DNA of 64,000 bases from Croceicoccus naphthovorans (GCF_001028705.1 NZ_CP011770.1:1925501-1989500), one strand, 5' to 3'; positions 18,205 through 28,520 are shown, counted from the first letter of the stretch. The notes: a model not told the origin generated them from the sequence alone. Numbers and translations are program-made.

Positions 18205-19143
18205 TTAAAACCCGTGGAGAAAGCGCTTGTCGGCGCTGAACGACAGGATCGGGCGGTAGTCGTTGGCGACATCGCCATCGAGCAACGCGTCGCTCGCATT
18301 ATCGAGCATTACCGAGCGACCTTCGATCTTGACGATCAGCACCGCGTGATCTGCGCGACGGACCAAATCGCGCGCGATGGTCAGGTACATGTCATCGCGT
18401 GGAACACCCAGCCCCGCGAGCAATTCCATCTTGGCGATCGCATAGTCTTCACAATCGCCCTTGCCTCGTGAAAGCGTTTCGCTGGCCGTCGCCCAATAAT
18501 CGGTCTTGCCATAAAGCTTTGCGTCGTCGGTAAAGGCGACGCGCGCGTTGACCCAGGCGTTGACCCTGGCAATGCGCTTTTCAAGCGATGCCTCGCCCGC
18601 ATCAATCGCGGACAATGCGGCCGTGTTCAGTCCGGAACCCGCCCCACTCACCCGGCGCCAGTCGGCATCGAAGTTGGTCTTCGAGATCGGTACGACGCGG
18701 CTTTGCAGAAAGTCGAACCGCTTCGCTTTTACGACGGGGCGCGCCGATACGAACGGCTTGGCGCAAGTGATGCCGATATAGGCGGAGGGTTGTAGCGATG
18801 CGCTGGCCGCCTGTGCAGCGATGGCAGGCATATAAGACGGGCGGTTCTCAATGGCGGCGGTTTGTGCGGCGCTTAGCGTGAAAGAAGGGTTTGCCTGTTT
18901 CGCGCGCATCGCTTCCAAAGCCGACATCGGCTTGGCTCGAGAGATGTGCGAAGTAGCGATTGGCGCGGCGGGTGCGCTGGCTTTGCAAGCCACGGAGCTG
19001 GCGAAATTGGTCACTGCCGAAGCGATGATGGCCGATCCTGCAACCGGAGCCTGCGCCTGCGAAGCGACCGGCACGAAGGCGGCCGCTGCGAAGGCGAGCT
19101 TGGCAAGGCTGCGAACCTTGGGGGAAAGGGGCGCACTGGGCAT
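18205..19143 (-). CDS. lapG: LapG-type periplasmic cysteine protease (transglutaminase-like)
   Basis: A 312-aa exported protein of the bacterial transglutaminase-like cysteine protease (LapG) family. The signal peptide ends near ASQAQA. The C-terminal half carries the catalytic set: Cys231 in GKGDCEDYAIAK, His266 in RRADHAVLIV and Asp281 in VMLDN. The spacings (35 and 15) are close to those of Pseudomonas LapG. The Asp before the Cys fits the calcium-binding site of LapG. The ATG at 19143 has AAAAGGG upstream and is preferred over a GTG 24 bp earlier. The N-terminal 140 residues are longer than in Pseudomonas LapG. The gene faces the adhesin secretion operon, and its predicted target is the PAAG site of the adhesin. 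Its usual controller LapD is not in this window. Confidence 0.87.
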   Translation of the reverse strand: MPSAPLSPKVRSLAKLAFAAAAFVPVASQAQAPVAGSAIIASAVTNFASSVACKASAPAAPIATSHISRAKPMSALEAMRAKQANPSFTLSAAQTAAIENRPSYMPAIAAQAASASLQPSAYIGITCAKPFVSARPVVKAKRFDFLQSRVVPISKTNFDADWRRVSGAGSGLNTAALSAIDAGEASLEKRIARVNAWVNARVAFTDDAKLYGKTDYWATASETLSRGKGDCEDYAIAKMELLAGLGVPRDDMYLTIARDLVRRADHAVLIVKIEGRSVMLDNASDALLDGDVANDYRPILSFSADKRFLHGF

Positions 19144-19200
19144 GAAGCCCTTTTGGCCCGGCACCACTCAAGGATTGCTTGTCGGATATGCTTGCCCGAA

Positions 19201-19347
19201 TTGGTTAACGTCGCGGACGTAGAATTGCGGAACTTCGCGCGCTTAAACGACGTATGGATCGCTGGCTTGTGTGCCAAAACAAGCGCATCGGACAGGTCAG
19301 CGTTTGGTTAACGCTGAGCGCGGAAACGGCCCAGCCATTGGTTAACG
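19201..19347 (-). promoter_or_regulatory. Three copies of CGTTAACCAA upstream of lapG
   Basis: The 10-mer TTGGTTAACG (CGTTAACCAA on the lapG strand) occurs exactly at 19201-19210, 19304-19313 and 19338-19347. The nearest copy is 58 bp from the lapG ATG. The middle copy sits in an inverted repeat AGCGTT-N5-AACGCT (19299-19315). TTAACCA resembles the CtrA half site of alphaproteobacteria. This is the only notable content of the 255-bp gap between lapG and the ferredoxin gene. Confidence 0.5.
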
Positions 19348-19398
19348 CCGGGAACTTTCGCGATGCCCGGGATAAATATCTGGCTTCGAAACCGGCTC

Positions 19399-19731
19399 TT
19401 ACCCGCGCTGTACGTCATGAACCTGAGACGGAATCCGCACCTCCAGCCCGTCCAGTGGGGCGTCGAGCACGATCTGGCACGACAGACGGCTGGTCCCCTG
19501 CACATCGGCGGCAAGGTCGAGCATATCCTCCTCGTCCTCAGACGAGATTGGAAGCTTTCCGAACCACGCCGGAGCGACCACGACATGGCAGGTTGAACAG
19601 GCCATCTGCCCCTCGCACGTCCCTTCTAGCGGCATTCCGACAGCCTGGGCGACCTTGAGCAGGCTGTCACCCTCAGCAGCTTCGGCTTCCACCTTCTCGC
19701 CCTTTGCGGTCACGAAGTTGACGTGCACCAT
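19399..19731 (-). CDS. Adrenodoxin-type 2Fe-2S ferredoxin
   Basis: A 110-aa soluble ferredoxin. The cluster ligands are Cys39, Cys45, Cys48 and Cys85 (C-X5-C-X2-C-X36-C), the vertebrate-type/adrenodoxin pattern used in Fe-S assembly and with cytochrome P450s. The start follows AAGGA. The gene lies 4 bp after the stop of a cysteine desulfurase gene on the same strand, so a role as electron donor in Fe-S cluster assembly is likely; a P450 redox partner is the alternative, but no P450 is visible here. Confidence 0.92.
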   Translation of the reverse strand: MVHVNFVTAKGEKVEAEAAEGDSLLKVAQAVGMPLEGTCEGQMACSTCHVVVAPAWFGKLPISSEDEEDMLDLAADVQGTSRLSCQIVLDAPLDGLEVRIPSQVHDVQRG

Positions 19732-19735
19732 GTGG

Positions 19736-20820
<1,085 letters not shown>

Positions 20821-20824
<4 letters not shown>

Positions 20825-21864
20825 GCCGCCGCCTGCTGCGCCAGCGGTCGCCATGCTTCGAGGAAGCGACCGATGTCCTCCTCGGTCGTATCGCGCCCGA
20901 TCGATACCCGGATCACCTCGCCCGCCGCCTTTTCGTCAATGCCCATCGCAGTCAGGACATGGCTGGCCTTCAGCGATCCCGAAGAGCAGGCGCTCCCCGC
21001 CGAAACCGCGATGCCCGCCGCGTCCAGCCGGATCAGCTGCGCCGCCGCCGAAAATCCGGGAATGCGATAGGACCCGATGGTGGCAATGCGCGGGCTGGCG
21101 GCAGCGATAACTTGGCCGCCCGAGTCGATCACCGCATCCTCCAGCATGGCGCGAAGGCGGAGCGCCTCGTCCATCCAGTCGTGCCCCATCTCCAGCGCCG
21201 TCGCCATCGCCATCGCGCCCGCCACGTTCTCCGTACCGCCCCGATAGCCGCGTTCCTGCCCGCCGCTAGGCGCGATCAGGCCGAGGTCGCGGACCAGCAA
21301 TGCGCCGATCCCCGGCGGCCCACCAAATTTGTGCGCACTGATCGCGGCCATGTCGCACGGCGGTAGGGCAACTTTGCCCGCCCCCTGCGCGCAATCGGCC
21401 AACAGCACGCCGCCCTGCGCCCGCACGACATCGTAGAGCACACCCAAAGGCTGCATCACGCCCGTCTCGTTGTTCACTTGCTGCACGGCCACCAGCGTAT
21501 CCATCGCATCCTGCACCGCATCGGCAGCCACCAATCCGCCCGCATCGACCGGAATGAAGCGCGCACCCGGCGCTTGCCGCGTAACCGCCTCGTGCTCCAC
21601 CGCGCTGACCATCCTGCGTGTCGCGTGCGACCGGCCCAGTGCAATGCCCAGAGCCTCGCTCGCCCCGCTTGTAAAGATGACCTCGCCCGACCAGCCCAGC
21701 GCCCGCGCCACCCGTTCGCGCGCATTTTCGAGTGCGCGCCGCGCCGCGCGGCCCGCTGCGTGCGGGCTGGACGGGTTGGCCGAAAGCACCAGCCCTTCGC
21801 GCATGGCCTCCAGCGCCTCAGCCAGCACCAGGGCCGTCGCCGCGTGATCCAGGTAAGTTCGCAT
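20821..21864 (-). CDS. Cysteine desulfurase family protein, first of a pair
   Basis: A 347-aa class V aminotransferase similar to, but clearly diverged from, the next gene. It has the N-terminal TYLDHAATA, the PLP lysine in SAHKFGGPPGIG and the sulfur-accepting Cys loop SAGSACSSGSLKAS, so both paralogues look catalytically complete. It heads a three-gene unit with the second desulfurase (4-bp overlap) and a ferredoxin. One copy may serve cluster assembly and the other tRNA thiolation; the sequence does not decide which. Confidence 0.88.
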
Positions 21865-22027
21865 TCGAGGGTCTAGACCAATCCGCTTCGTTTCAGGGCA
21901 GGCAAAACAGTAGTATTCGCCCGCAATTGCCTTTACGCGCGCGGTTTCTATATAGGCTTCGCACCAAAGTCACACCCCGCCCCGGTTTCTGTGTGACTGG
22001 CCGAATTTTTTCAAAGCGAGGATCCAC

Positions 22028-22684
22028 TTGCCCTCCGTAATCTTTCCCGGACCAGAAGGTCGCCTCGAAGGTCGCTTTCACCCTGCCCCCCGCCCGCGCG
22101 CTCCGCTGGCGATGATCCTGCACCCGCACCCGCAGGGCGGCGGCACGATGAATGAGCGGATTACGCAGGCGCTGTTCAAGGACTTCGTGTCGCGCGGCTT
22201 TGCCGTGCTGCGTTTCAACTTCCGCGGCGTGGGCCGCAGCCAAGGCAGCTTCGACAACGGTATCGGCGAATTGTCCGACGCCGCCGCCGCGTTGGACTGG
22301 GTGCAGACCATCCATCCAGAGGCGCAGGTGACGTGGATCGCGGGCGTTTCGTTCGGCGCGCTGATCGGCATGCAGCTGATGATGCGCCGCCCGGAAATCC
22401 GCGGCTTCATCTCGATCGCGCCGCCCGCGAACATGTACGATTTCTCATTCCTCGCCCCCTGCCCTGCTTCGGGCATCATCATTCAGGGTGCGGCGGATAC
22501 GGTGGTGACGCCGAACGCGGTGCAAAAGCTGGTCGACAAGCTGCGCACGCAAAAGCACATCACGATCCACCATGACGAGATTCCGCGCGCGAACCACTTC
22601 TTCGAGCATGAGTTCGACGAGCTGATGCGCTCGGTCGACAATTACCTGAATTTCCGTCTGAACCCGGATTGTCCGATCCGCTAA
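22028..22684 (+). CDS. Alpha/beta hydrolase (COG2945-like)
   Basis: A 218-aa single-domain alpha/beta hydrolase. The nucleophile elbow GVSFGA (Ser near residue 109) and HPHPQGGGTMNERI near residue 35 are typical of a small family of uncharacterised bacterial esterase-like proteins. The C-terminal His lies in RANHFFEHE. The start is a TTG at 22028 with GAGG 5 nt upstream; there is no suitable ATG. It is transcribed divergently from the cysteine desulfurase pair, with a 163-bp gap that shows no other feature. The substrate is unknown. Confidence 0.82.
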   Translation: MPSVIFPGPEGRLEGRFHPAPRPRAPLAMILHPHPQGGGTMNERITQALFKDFVSRGFAVLRFNFRGVGRSQGSFDNGIGELSDAAAALDWVQTIHPEAQVTWIAGVSFGALIGMQLMMRRPEIRGFISIAPPANMYDFSFLAPCPASGIIIQGAADTVVTPNAVQKLVDKLRTQKHITIHHDEIPRANHFFEHEFDELMRSVDNYLNFRLNPDCPIR

Positions 22685-22705
22685 CGGCGCGCGTGGATTG
22701 GGCGA

Positions 22706-23059
22706 TCAGTCGGCGTGCAAGTTGACCCGATCACCGTCCCGCCACTGCGGCGGTGCGAGCTGAACGCGCCCGCTGCAATGGCGGACGAGCAGTTCGAGCT
22801 GATCCGCCTCTACCGCGCTTGTGAATTCGAAGCCGGCGCAAACGCCCCGATCATGCCAGCGGACCACCGCGGCGAGCGGGTACAGCCCGTCGATGAAGAC
22901 GGTAACCTCATCCCCGATGAAGAGATTGCGTGATGGGTTCAACAGGCGACAACCCCATGCGGACACGTCGCTGACCGAGACGAAGACATCCCCGCCCATG
23001 GGCGAGCGATAGCAACCCGCTACGCGAATTTCCCACCGCTCATTCCTGCGCCGTCCCAT
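22706..23059 (-). CDS. PilZ domain protein
   Basis: A 117-aa single-domain PilZ protein, a likely c-di-GMP receptor. The N-terminal Arg-rich RRRNERWEIR and the later DVSAWGCRL correspond to the RxxxR and D-x-S-x-x-G ligand motifs. No other domain is present, so the partner it regulates cannot be inferred. It lies convergent to the hydrolase gene and upstream of two tRNA genes. The window holds two further PilZ loci. Confidence 0.82.
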   Translation of the reverse strand: MGRRRNERWEIRVAGCYRSPMGGDVFVSVSDVSAWGCRLLNPSRNLFIGDEVTVFIDGLYPLAAVVRWHDRGVCAGFEFTSAVEADQLELLVRHCSGRVQLAPPQWRDGDRVNLHAD

Positions 23060-23129
23060 GGGTGTGCCATAACAGCGGGTGACGTAACGGAATCTGGTCC
23101 GATAATTAAGGGATTGCCCGTAAACGCGC

Positions 23130-23203
23130 TGGAGCGGGCGAAGGGAATCGAACCCTCGTCGTAAGCTTGGGAAGCTTCTGCTCTACCATTGAGCTACGCC
23201 CGC
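23130..23203 (-). tRNA. tRNA-Gly (anticodon CCC)
   Basis: The reverse strand folds as a complete cloverleaf: acceptor GCGGGCG/CGCCCGC, D-arm GCTC-AATGGTA-GAGC, anticodon loop TTCCCAA giving CCC, and T-loop TTCGATT. The CCA end is encoded (23132-23130). Confidence 0.95.
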
Positions 23204-23229
23204 AAACCGCAATTTCGCGCTGTTTTGGA

Positions 23230-23306
23230 TGGTGGGCGGTAACGGGTTCGAACCGCTGACCCTCTCGGTGTAAACGAGATGCTCTACCAGCTGAGCTAAC
23301 CGCCCC
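23230..23306 (-). tRNA. tRNA-Val (anticodon TAC)
   Basis: The reverse strand forms a cloverleaf with acceptor GGGCGGT/ACCGCCC, D-arm GCTCAGCTGGTAGAGC, anticodon loop TTTACAC giving TAC, and T-loop TTCGAAC. CCA is encoded. It lies 26 bp upstream of tRNA-Gly and probably shares its transcript. Confidence 0.95.
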
Positions 23307-23354
23307 AATCCAGACACGCGCCGTTACAGCGGCTTGGCGACAACCGCAAGGGGT

Positions 23355-25445
23355 TCAAACGCGATCTGCCTGTGCAACCGCATCGCTGGCACGCAACGCG
23401 CTGATCATGCGGGTCAGATGGGCGAGGTCGCGTACCTCTATGCCAACCTCGTAGGTGCCGAACAGGTCATCGCGTGAATTCAGGCTGAGCTGCGTGATGT
23501 TGGCGTGATTCGCCGCAAAAACGCCGGTCATTTCGGAAAGCGTACCCAGCCGGTTGTATAGCATCACCCGCAACAGGCCCGTCGCGCCATCGCTGCGCGG
23601 GTCCCACGAAAGATCGATCCAGCGTCGGTCGTCCTGCTCTCCCAGTGTCAGGCAATCGATCGTGTGCACCTCGATCCGGCGACCATCCTTCACGCCGACG
23701 ATGCGGTCGCCCGGCACGGGGTGGCAGCATTCGGACAGGGTAAACTCGGCATTCTTGGGCAACCCCCGCAACCGGACGGACCGTGCCGGTGCCTGCCAGA
23801 AGCTGTCGTCGGGCAATTCGGCGGCGCTGCCGGGGACGAGCGCCTCCATCACGTCTTTCTCGGTCAGCTTGGCGCTGCCGATGGCCAGCATGAGGGCGGT
23901 GTCGTCATCCAGATCGAGCCGCTTCAGCGCGCCGTTCAACGCTTTCTTGCCGATCTTCATCGGCATGCGCGCGACGATGGATTCGTAAAGCTCCTGCCCG
24001 ATGCGCGCGGTTTCCTCGCGCTCTTTCTGGCGAACAGAACGCCGGATCGCGGCGCGGGCCTTGGCGGTGACGACGAAGGACAGCCACGACAGTTGCGGCT
24101 CGCTGTCCGCCCCCTTGATGATCTCTACGATATCGCCGTTCGCCAATGGCGTGCGCAGGGGCATGTGCCGCCCATTGATCTTGCAGCCCACTGCGCTAGC
24201 GCCAAGGTCGGTGTGGACCGAAAACGCGAAGTCCACCGGCGTCGCGCCTTTCGGCAACTGGTACAAGGCACCCTTGGGCGTAAACGCGAAGATGCGGTCC
24301 TGATAGATCGCCAACTTGGCGTGCTCGAGCAGTTCCTCGGCATCGGCCGCGGTATCCAGAATCTCGATCAGGTCACGCAACCAGCCGACCTGCCCGTCCG
24401 GCCCATCGCCCCGTTGCTTGTAGGCCCAGTGTGCAGCGAGGCCGAATTCGTTGGTTCGGTGCATGTCGTGGGTGCGGATCTGCACTTCCACGCGCATCGA
24501 ATTTTCGTAGATCAGCGAGGTATGGAGCGAGCGATAGCCGTTCGACTTCGGCGTAGAGATATAATCCTTGAACTTGCCCGGAATCATCGACCACGTCCGG
24601 TGCAAAACGCCCAGCGCGCGATAGCAATCCTCTGTGCTGTCGGTCAGCACACGAAACGCCATGATGTCGGTGATCTGCTCGAAACTGACATGTCGTTCGG
24701 CCATCTTGCGCCAGATCGAATAGGGGTGCTTTTCGCGGCCCGATACCTCGACCTTGACCCCGCCCTCGGCCAGCGCCTGTTTTATGTGCAGGGCGATCTC
24801 GTCGACCTGTCCGCCCTCGGTGCTGCGGATCTGCGCCAGCCGCCCGGTGATGGTGGCATAGGCCTCGGGCTCCAGCTGCTCGAACGCCAGCAACTGCATT
24901 TCGCGCATATATTCGTACATGCCCACGCGCTCTGCCAGCGGGGCGTAGATATCCATCGTCTCACGCGCGATGCGGCGGCGCTTGTCGGGGTTGGATATGA
25001 AATGCAGCGTGCGCATGTTGTGGAGCCGGTCGGCCAGCTTGACCAGCAAGACGCGCAAATCCTCGCTCATGGCCAGAAACAGCTTGCGCAGGTTCTCCGC
25101 CGCGCGCTCATTCTCTGGCATCTGCTCGATCTTCGAAAGCTTGGTCACGCCGTCGACAAGGCGGGCGACGTCGCTGCCGAAGTTCTTCTCGACATCCTCG
25201 ATCGTGGCCAGCGTATCCTCGACCGTGTCGTGCAACAAGGCAGTGATGATCGTTTCCTGATCCAGCTTCAGATCGGTCATCAGGCCCGCCACCTCAACCG
25301 GGTGGCTGAAGTACGGATCGCCGCTCGCCCGCTTTTGCGTGCCGTGCTTTTGCACCGTGTAGACATAGGCGCGGTTCAGCAGCGCCTCGTCCGCATCCGG
25401 ATCGTAGGCTTTTACCCGTTCGACAAGTTCATACTGGCGCAGCAT
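23355..25445 (-). CDS. Bifunctional (p)ppGpp synthetase/hydrolase (RelA/SpoT homologue)
   Basis: A 696-aa cytosolic stringent-response enzyme. The N-terminal HD hydrolase domain is intact (YFSHPVEVAG and LLHDTVEDT). The synthetase domain (about residues 190-350) carries DIMAFRVL and KDYISTPKSNGYRSLHT. TGS (about 375-440), helical and C-terminal ACT (about 615-690) domains follow. Both catalytic domains keep their key residues, so it should make and degrade (p)ppGpp, as the single Rsh of alphaproteobacteria does. The ATG at 25445 (MLRQYELVERV) matches the family; an upstream ATG at 25466 would add seven residues. Neither has a strong ribosome-binding site. Confidence 0.93.
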   Translation of the reverse strand: MLRQYELVERVKAYDPDADEALLNRAYVYTVQKHGTQKRASGDPYFSHPVEVAGLMTDLKLDQETIITALLHDTVEDTLATIEDVEKNFGSDVARLVDGVTKLSKIEQMPENERAAENLRKLFLAMSEDLRVLLVKLADRLHNMRTLHFISNPDKRRRIARETMDIYAPLAERVGMYEYMREMQLLAFEQLEPEAYATITGRLAQIRSTEGGQVDEIALHIKQALAEGGVKVEVSGREKHPYSIWRKMAERHVSFEQITDIMAFRVLTDSTEDCYRALGVLHRTWSMIPGKFKDYISTPKSNGYRSLHTSLIYENSMRVEVQIRTHDMHRTNEFGLAAHWAYKQRGDGPDGQVGWLRDLIEILDTAADAEELLEHAKLAIYQDRIFAFTPKGALYQLPKGATPVDFAFSVHTDLGASAVGCKINGRHMPLRTPLANGDIVEIIKGADSEPQLSWLSFVVTAKARAAIRRSVRQKEREETARIGQELYESIVARMPMKIGKKALNGALKRLDLDDDTALMLAIGSAKLTEKDVMEALVPGSAAELPDDSFWQAPARSVRLRGLPKNAEFTLSECCHPVPGDRIVGVKDGRRIEVHTIDCLTLGEQDDRRWIDLSWDPRSDGATGLLRVMLYNRLGTLSEMTGVFAANHANITQLSLNSRDDLFGTYEVGIEVRDLAHLTRMISALRASDAVAQADRV

Positions 25446-25548
25446 CGCGGGCCACGATGTGCGCATTCATCGCTGCGATGCAATGGGAATATCGCGTTTT
25501 TGCGCGCTGTTGTGGCCCTTGTGCGGACCGGATGCGTGCCAACTGCGA

Positions 25549-26763
25549 TCAGATGGCGATCAAGGGTGCCGGAACCTTGATGTTCAAGACCGCGACCGGG
25601 ACAAAATCCACCGCCGCCGTTTCGTCGAACTCGTCTTCAACGATAGGTATTTCCGCTTCGGGCTGGGTTTCCTCCACCGCCTCAGGTTTGGTCACCTCAT
25701 CCATCTCGGGCTCGACCGGATCAAGCCCGTCCGCATTACCCGATTCGCCAGTCATCAGCGTCGTGTTCTGCCTGATGAAGTCATCGCCGTCACGCACCCC
25801 AGCGGTGAAGACGTCGATGTCGCAATTGAACTCCAATCGCTCGGCAATCTCGCTAAGGCTCTTCACTTCCTTGTTGCGAAGCGCGTTGATGCGGGCCTGA
25901 CGCTGCAACAGGTAGATGTCGCGCGTGGCGGCATAATCGTCGCCGCAGCGTTCGCGAATCGTGTCGATCTGCGCATCGGTCTGCACGCGATCTTCCAGCG
26001 AATGCAAAGCACCCAGCGGCAGCGAATAGTACGGGCTGTTGAAAGGAGGCCCTGCGATGGCGGGCACGATCGAAAGATCGACCACGCGCCCGAAAAGATC
26101 GCGCACCGTCGTCGATCCGATCAGCGGCAGATAGAGATAAGGGCCCGACCCCACGCCATAATAGCCCAGCGTATTGGCGAACCCGTTCCGCTCATGCGGA
26201 ATGTTGAAAGGTGCCTTGCTGGCGTGATCGAACAGGCCGCCGATGCCCAGCGTGGAGTTGATCGCGAAACGCCCTGCCGCCTTGAACGCGCGACCCGGTT
26301 TCAGCTGAAGCGTGAAGTTGATGAAATTCACCACTTCGCCAAGGTTCGACAGGAAATTGCCAACGCCATCGCGGATGGGTTTTGGCAGACCCTTGTCATA
26401 GGCGTGCGCCAGCGGTTCGACCACAGCCTCGTCCACCGCCTGCGCCGCCTTGTAGGTCTGGACATTCACCGCCTCTGCCGGATCGCCTTCGGGCGCGCCG
26501 ACTTCGCCGGTGACGAGGATCGCCTCGCCCTCATCTGCCGTAGCCTCTACCTCGGAAGTCTCCTGCGTTGCGACCGCTTGTGGCGTCTCAACCGTCTCAT
26601 CGGTTAGCGGCGGTGTAGTCCCCGCCCCTTGCGCCGCAATGGTAACGACAGTCGATTCGACAGGCGATCCACCTTGCATAGCGTCGGCGCAAGCGGCCTC
26701 GGCGGTACAGGCGACTCCGGCATTGCCCAGGAAAACCGCGACGGCGAGAGTAGATACGACCAT
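25549..26763 (-). CDS. mlaA: MlaA/VacJ-family outer-membrane lipid asymmetry protein
   Basis: A 404-aa exported protein. After a signal segment and an acidic, low-complexity region rich in Glu, Thr and Val (about residues 40-115), the MlaA domain runs from about residue 125 to 330. It shows the family stretches FLSNLGEVVNFIN, FAINSTLGIGGLFD and SGPYLYLPLIGSTTVRD. MlaA removes mislocalised phospholipids from the outer leaflet. Long disordered arms on both sides make it longer than the E. coli protein (251 aa). The Cys near residue 19 (GVACTA) might be a lipobox but is not ideal. No other mla gene is adjacent. Confidence 0.87.
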   Translation of the reverse strand: MVVSTLAVAVFLGNAGVACTAEAACADAMQGGSPVESTVVTIAAQGAGTTPPLTDETVETPQAVATQETSEVEATADEGEAILVTGEVGAPEGDPAEAVNVQTYKAAQAVDEAVVEPLAHAYDKGLPKPIRDGVGNFLSNLGEVVNFINFTLQLKPGRAFKAAGRFAINSTLGIGGLFDHASKAPFNIPHERNGFANTLGYYGVGSGPYLYLPLIGSTTVRDLFGRVVDLSIVPAIAGPPFNSPYYSLPLGALHSLEDRVQTDAQIDTIRERCGDDYAATRDIYLLQRQARINALRNKEVKSLSEIAERLEFNCDIDVFTAGVRDGDDFIRQNTTLMTGESGNADGLDPVEPEMDEVTKPEAVEETQPEAEIPIVEDEFDETAAVDFVPVAVLNIKVPAPLIAI

Positions 26764-26901
26764 GATTCCCCAACAAAATTCCGTGCCCGAACCGCAGATG
26801 CGCGGCGCGGGATATGTCTTTGTACCGAATTACAACACCTTGTCGCAATGCGGTAAAGATCGCGTTGCCGCAATGCCACACATTTCGAGGGGGCGCGAAG
26901 A

Positions 26902-27759
26902 TCAGCTCCAGCTAGCTTCCGGCGGCAGGCTCATAAGGATGGCGTCGATGTTCCCGCCGGTTTTCAAGCCGAACAAGGTGCCGCGATCGTAGACGAGATT
27001 GAATTCGGCATAGCGCCCGCGCCATTCCAGCTGGCGGCGCTTGTCCTCGCTATCCCACTCCATGCCAATACGGCGGCGGACGATCCTGGGATAGACTTCC
27101 AGAAACGCGTCGCCCACGTCGCGGGTATAGGCAAAGTTGCGCTCCCAAGCGGCAAGATCTTCGCATTCCAGATGGTCATAGAATATGCCGCCGACCCCGC
27201 GCGAAACACCGCGATGGGGGATGAAAAAGTATTCCTCCGCCCATTTCGAAAACCGGTCGTAATAGGTCGGGTTGTGCTTGGCACAGGCAGCACGGAAGGC
27301 CGCGTGAAACTCTTCGGTATCTTCCTCGTATGGAATCGGCGGGTTCAGATCCGCACCGCCCCCGAACCAAGCGGCTTGCGTGGTAAGGAAGCGAGTGTTC
27401 ATATGCACGGCAGGCACGTGCGGATTTGCCATGTGCGCGACAAGGCTGATGCCGGTGGCTGTGAACTCGGGGTTCTCCTCGCTCGCGCCGTTGATCGTAC
27501 CGGCGAACTGCGGGGCGAAGCTGCCGTGCACGGTCGATACGTTGACGCCGACCTTTTCGAACACCTTGCCCTTCATAACCCCGCGCGTGCCGCCGCCAGG
27601 GTTTTCGTTGCCTTCCTCTTCGCGCGCCCAGCTCGTGTACTCGAACCCGGCGTCGCTTCCCGCCTCGCGCTCGATCGCTTCGAAAGCGGCGCAGATGCGG
27701 TCGCGCAAATCCTCGAACCACGTTTTTGCGGCGGCGGTCTGGTCTGTCCACTGGGTCAT
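26902..27759 (-). CDS. hemF: Oxygen-dependent coproporphyrinogen III oxidase
   Basis: A 285-aa cytosolic haem-biosynthesis enzyme that oxidatively decarboxylates coproporphyrinogen III to protoporphyrinogen IX. Family signatures are GGGTRGVMKGKVFEKVGVN near the N-terminus, AVHMNTRFL, FGGGADLNP and the C-terminal EFNLVYDRGTLFGLKTGG. The length is normal. The start at MTQWTDQTAA fits; longer versions run into the divergent pdeM promoter. It is divergent from pdeM, with only 46 bp between start codons. Confidence 0.95.
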   Translation of the reverse strand: MTQWTDQTAAAKTWFEDLRDRICAAFEAIEREAGSDAGFEYTSWAREEEGNENPGGGTRGVMKGKVFEKVGVNVSTVHGSFAPQFAGTINGASEENPEFTATGISLVAHMANPHVPAVHMNTRFLTTQAAWFGGGADLNPPIPYEEDTEEFHAAFRAACAKHNPTYYDRFSKWAEEYFFIPHRGVSRGVGGIFYDHLECEDLAAWERNFAYTRDVGDAFLEVYPRIVRRRIGMEWDSEDKRRQLEWRGRYAEFNLVYDRGTLFGLKTGGNIDAILMSLPPEASWS

Positions 27760-27805
27760 GCAGATGCGCTTGCCAAAGTGGGGGCGCTGCGGCAATAGCC
27801 GGTGT

Positions 27806-28504
27806 ATGGTTCCCGTTTCGTTCGCCCCTTTTTCTTTTGCGCAAGATGAATGGCGCATGGTCGATGGCCGTGCGCTGTTCTGGCCGAGAGAGAATGCGCT
27901 GCTGGTCGCGGACCTGCATCTCGAAAAAGCGAGCTTTTACGCAAAGGCGGGCCAGCCCCTCCCCCCTTACGACAGCCGCGAAACGCTGGAGCGGGTGGCG
28001 GGCGCCATCAAGGCGACGGGCGCACGGCGGGTGTTCACGCTGGGCGACAATTTCCACGACGGCGAAGGTCCGGACCGGCTGGAGCCGCACGCGAAGGGCA
28101 TGCTCGATGCGCTGACCCGCGCGGTCGACTGGGTCTGGATCACCGGCAACCATGACGAGAAGGACGGACTGCGCCGCGCCCCCGGCGGAACGCAGCTCGG
28201 CGAACTGGCCGTAGGCGGCGTCTTGCTGCGTCATAGGGCAGAGACTGGCGAAACCCGGCCCGAACTTTCTGGCCATTTCCATCCGCGCCTGCAGGTATCA
28301 ATCCGGGGCCGCCGCATCGTGCGCCCTTGCGCGGTGCGCAGCGAAAGTCGCCTTGTCCTGCCCGCTTTTGGATCGCTGACCGCTGGAATGGATGCCGCCG
28401 ATCCGGCGATCCGCGCCGCGCTGCAACCCGCGCGAGAGGCCGACGCCATCGTCCCGGCGGCCGGAAAGTTGCTACGATTCCCCTTGTGGAGCGCGGCGGC
28501 ATAG
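27806..28504 (+). CDS. pdeM: Ligase-associated DNA damage response endonuclease PdeM
   Basis: A 232-aa metallophosphoesterase. The metal-binding motifs are visible in order: ADLHLEK, LGDNFHDGE, TGNHDEK and SGHFHPR, which match the PdeM family linked elsewhere to an ATP-dependent ligase, exonuclease and helicase set. None of those partners is next to it here. The ATG at 27806 was chosen because the domain starts right after it. It is divergent from hemF. Confidence 0.9.
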   Translation: MVPVSFAPFSFAQDEWRMVDGRALFWPRENALLVADLHLEKASFYAKAGQPLPPYDSRETLERVAGAIKATGARRVFTLGDNFHDGEGPDRLEPHAKGMLDALTRAVDWVWITGNHDEKDGLRRAPGGTQLGELAVGGVLLRHRAETGETRPELSGHFHPRLQVSIRGRRIVRPCAVRSESRLVLPAFGSLTAGMDAADPAIRAALQPAREADAIVPAAGKLLRFPLWSAAA

Positions 28505-28520
28505 CCACATTCCCGGTGGA

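Noticed and set aside
23664..25580. A 638-codon frame antisense to rsh
   Set aside because: A shadow of the conserved stringent-response gene, with no ribosome-binding site or domain.
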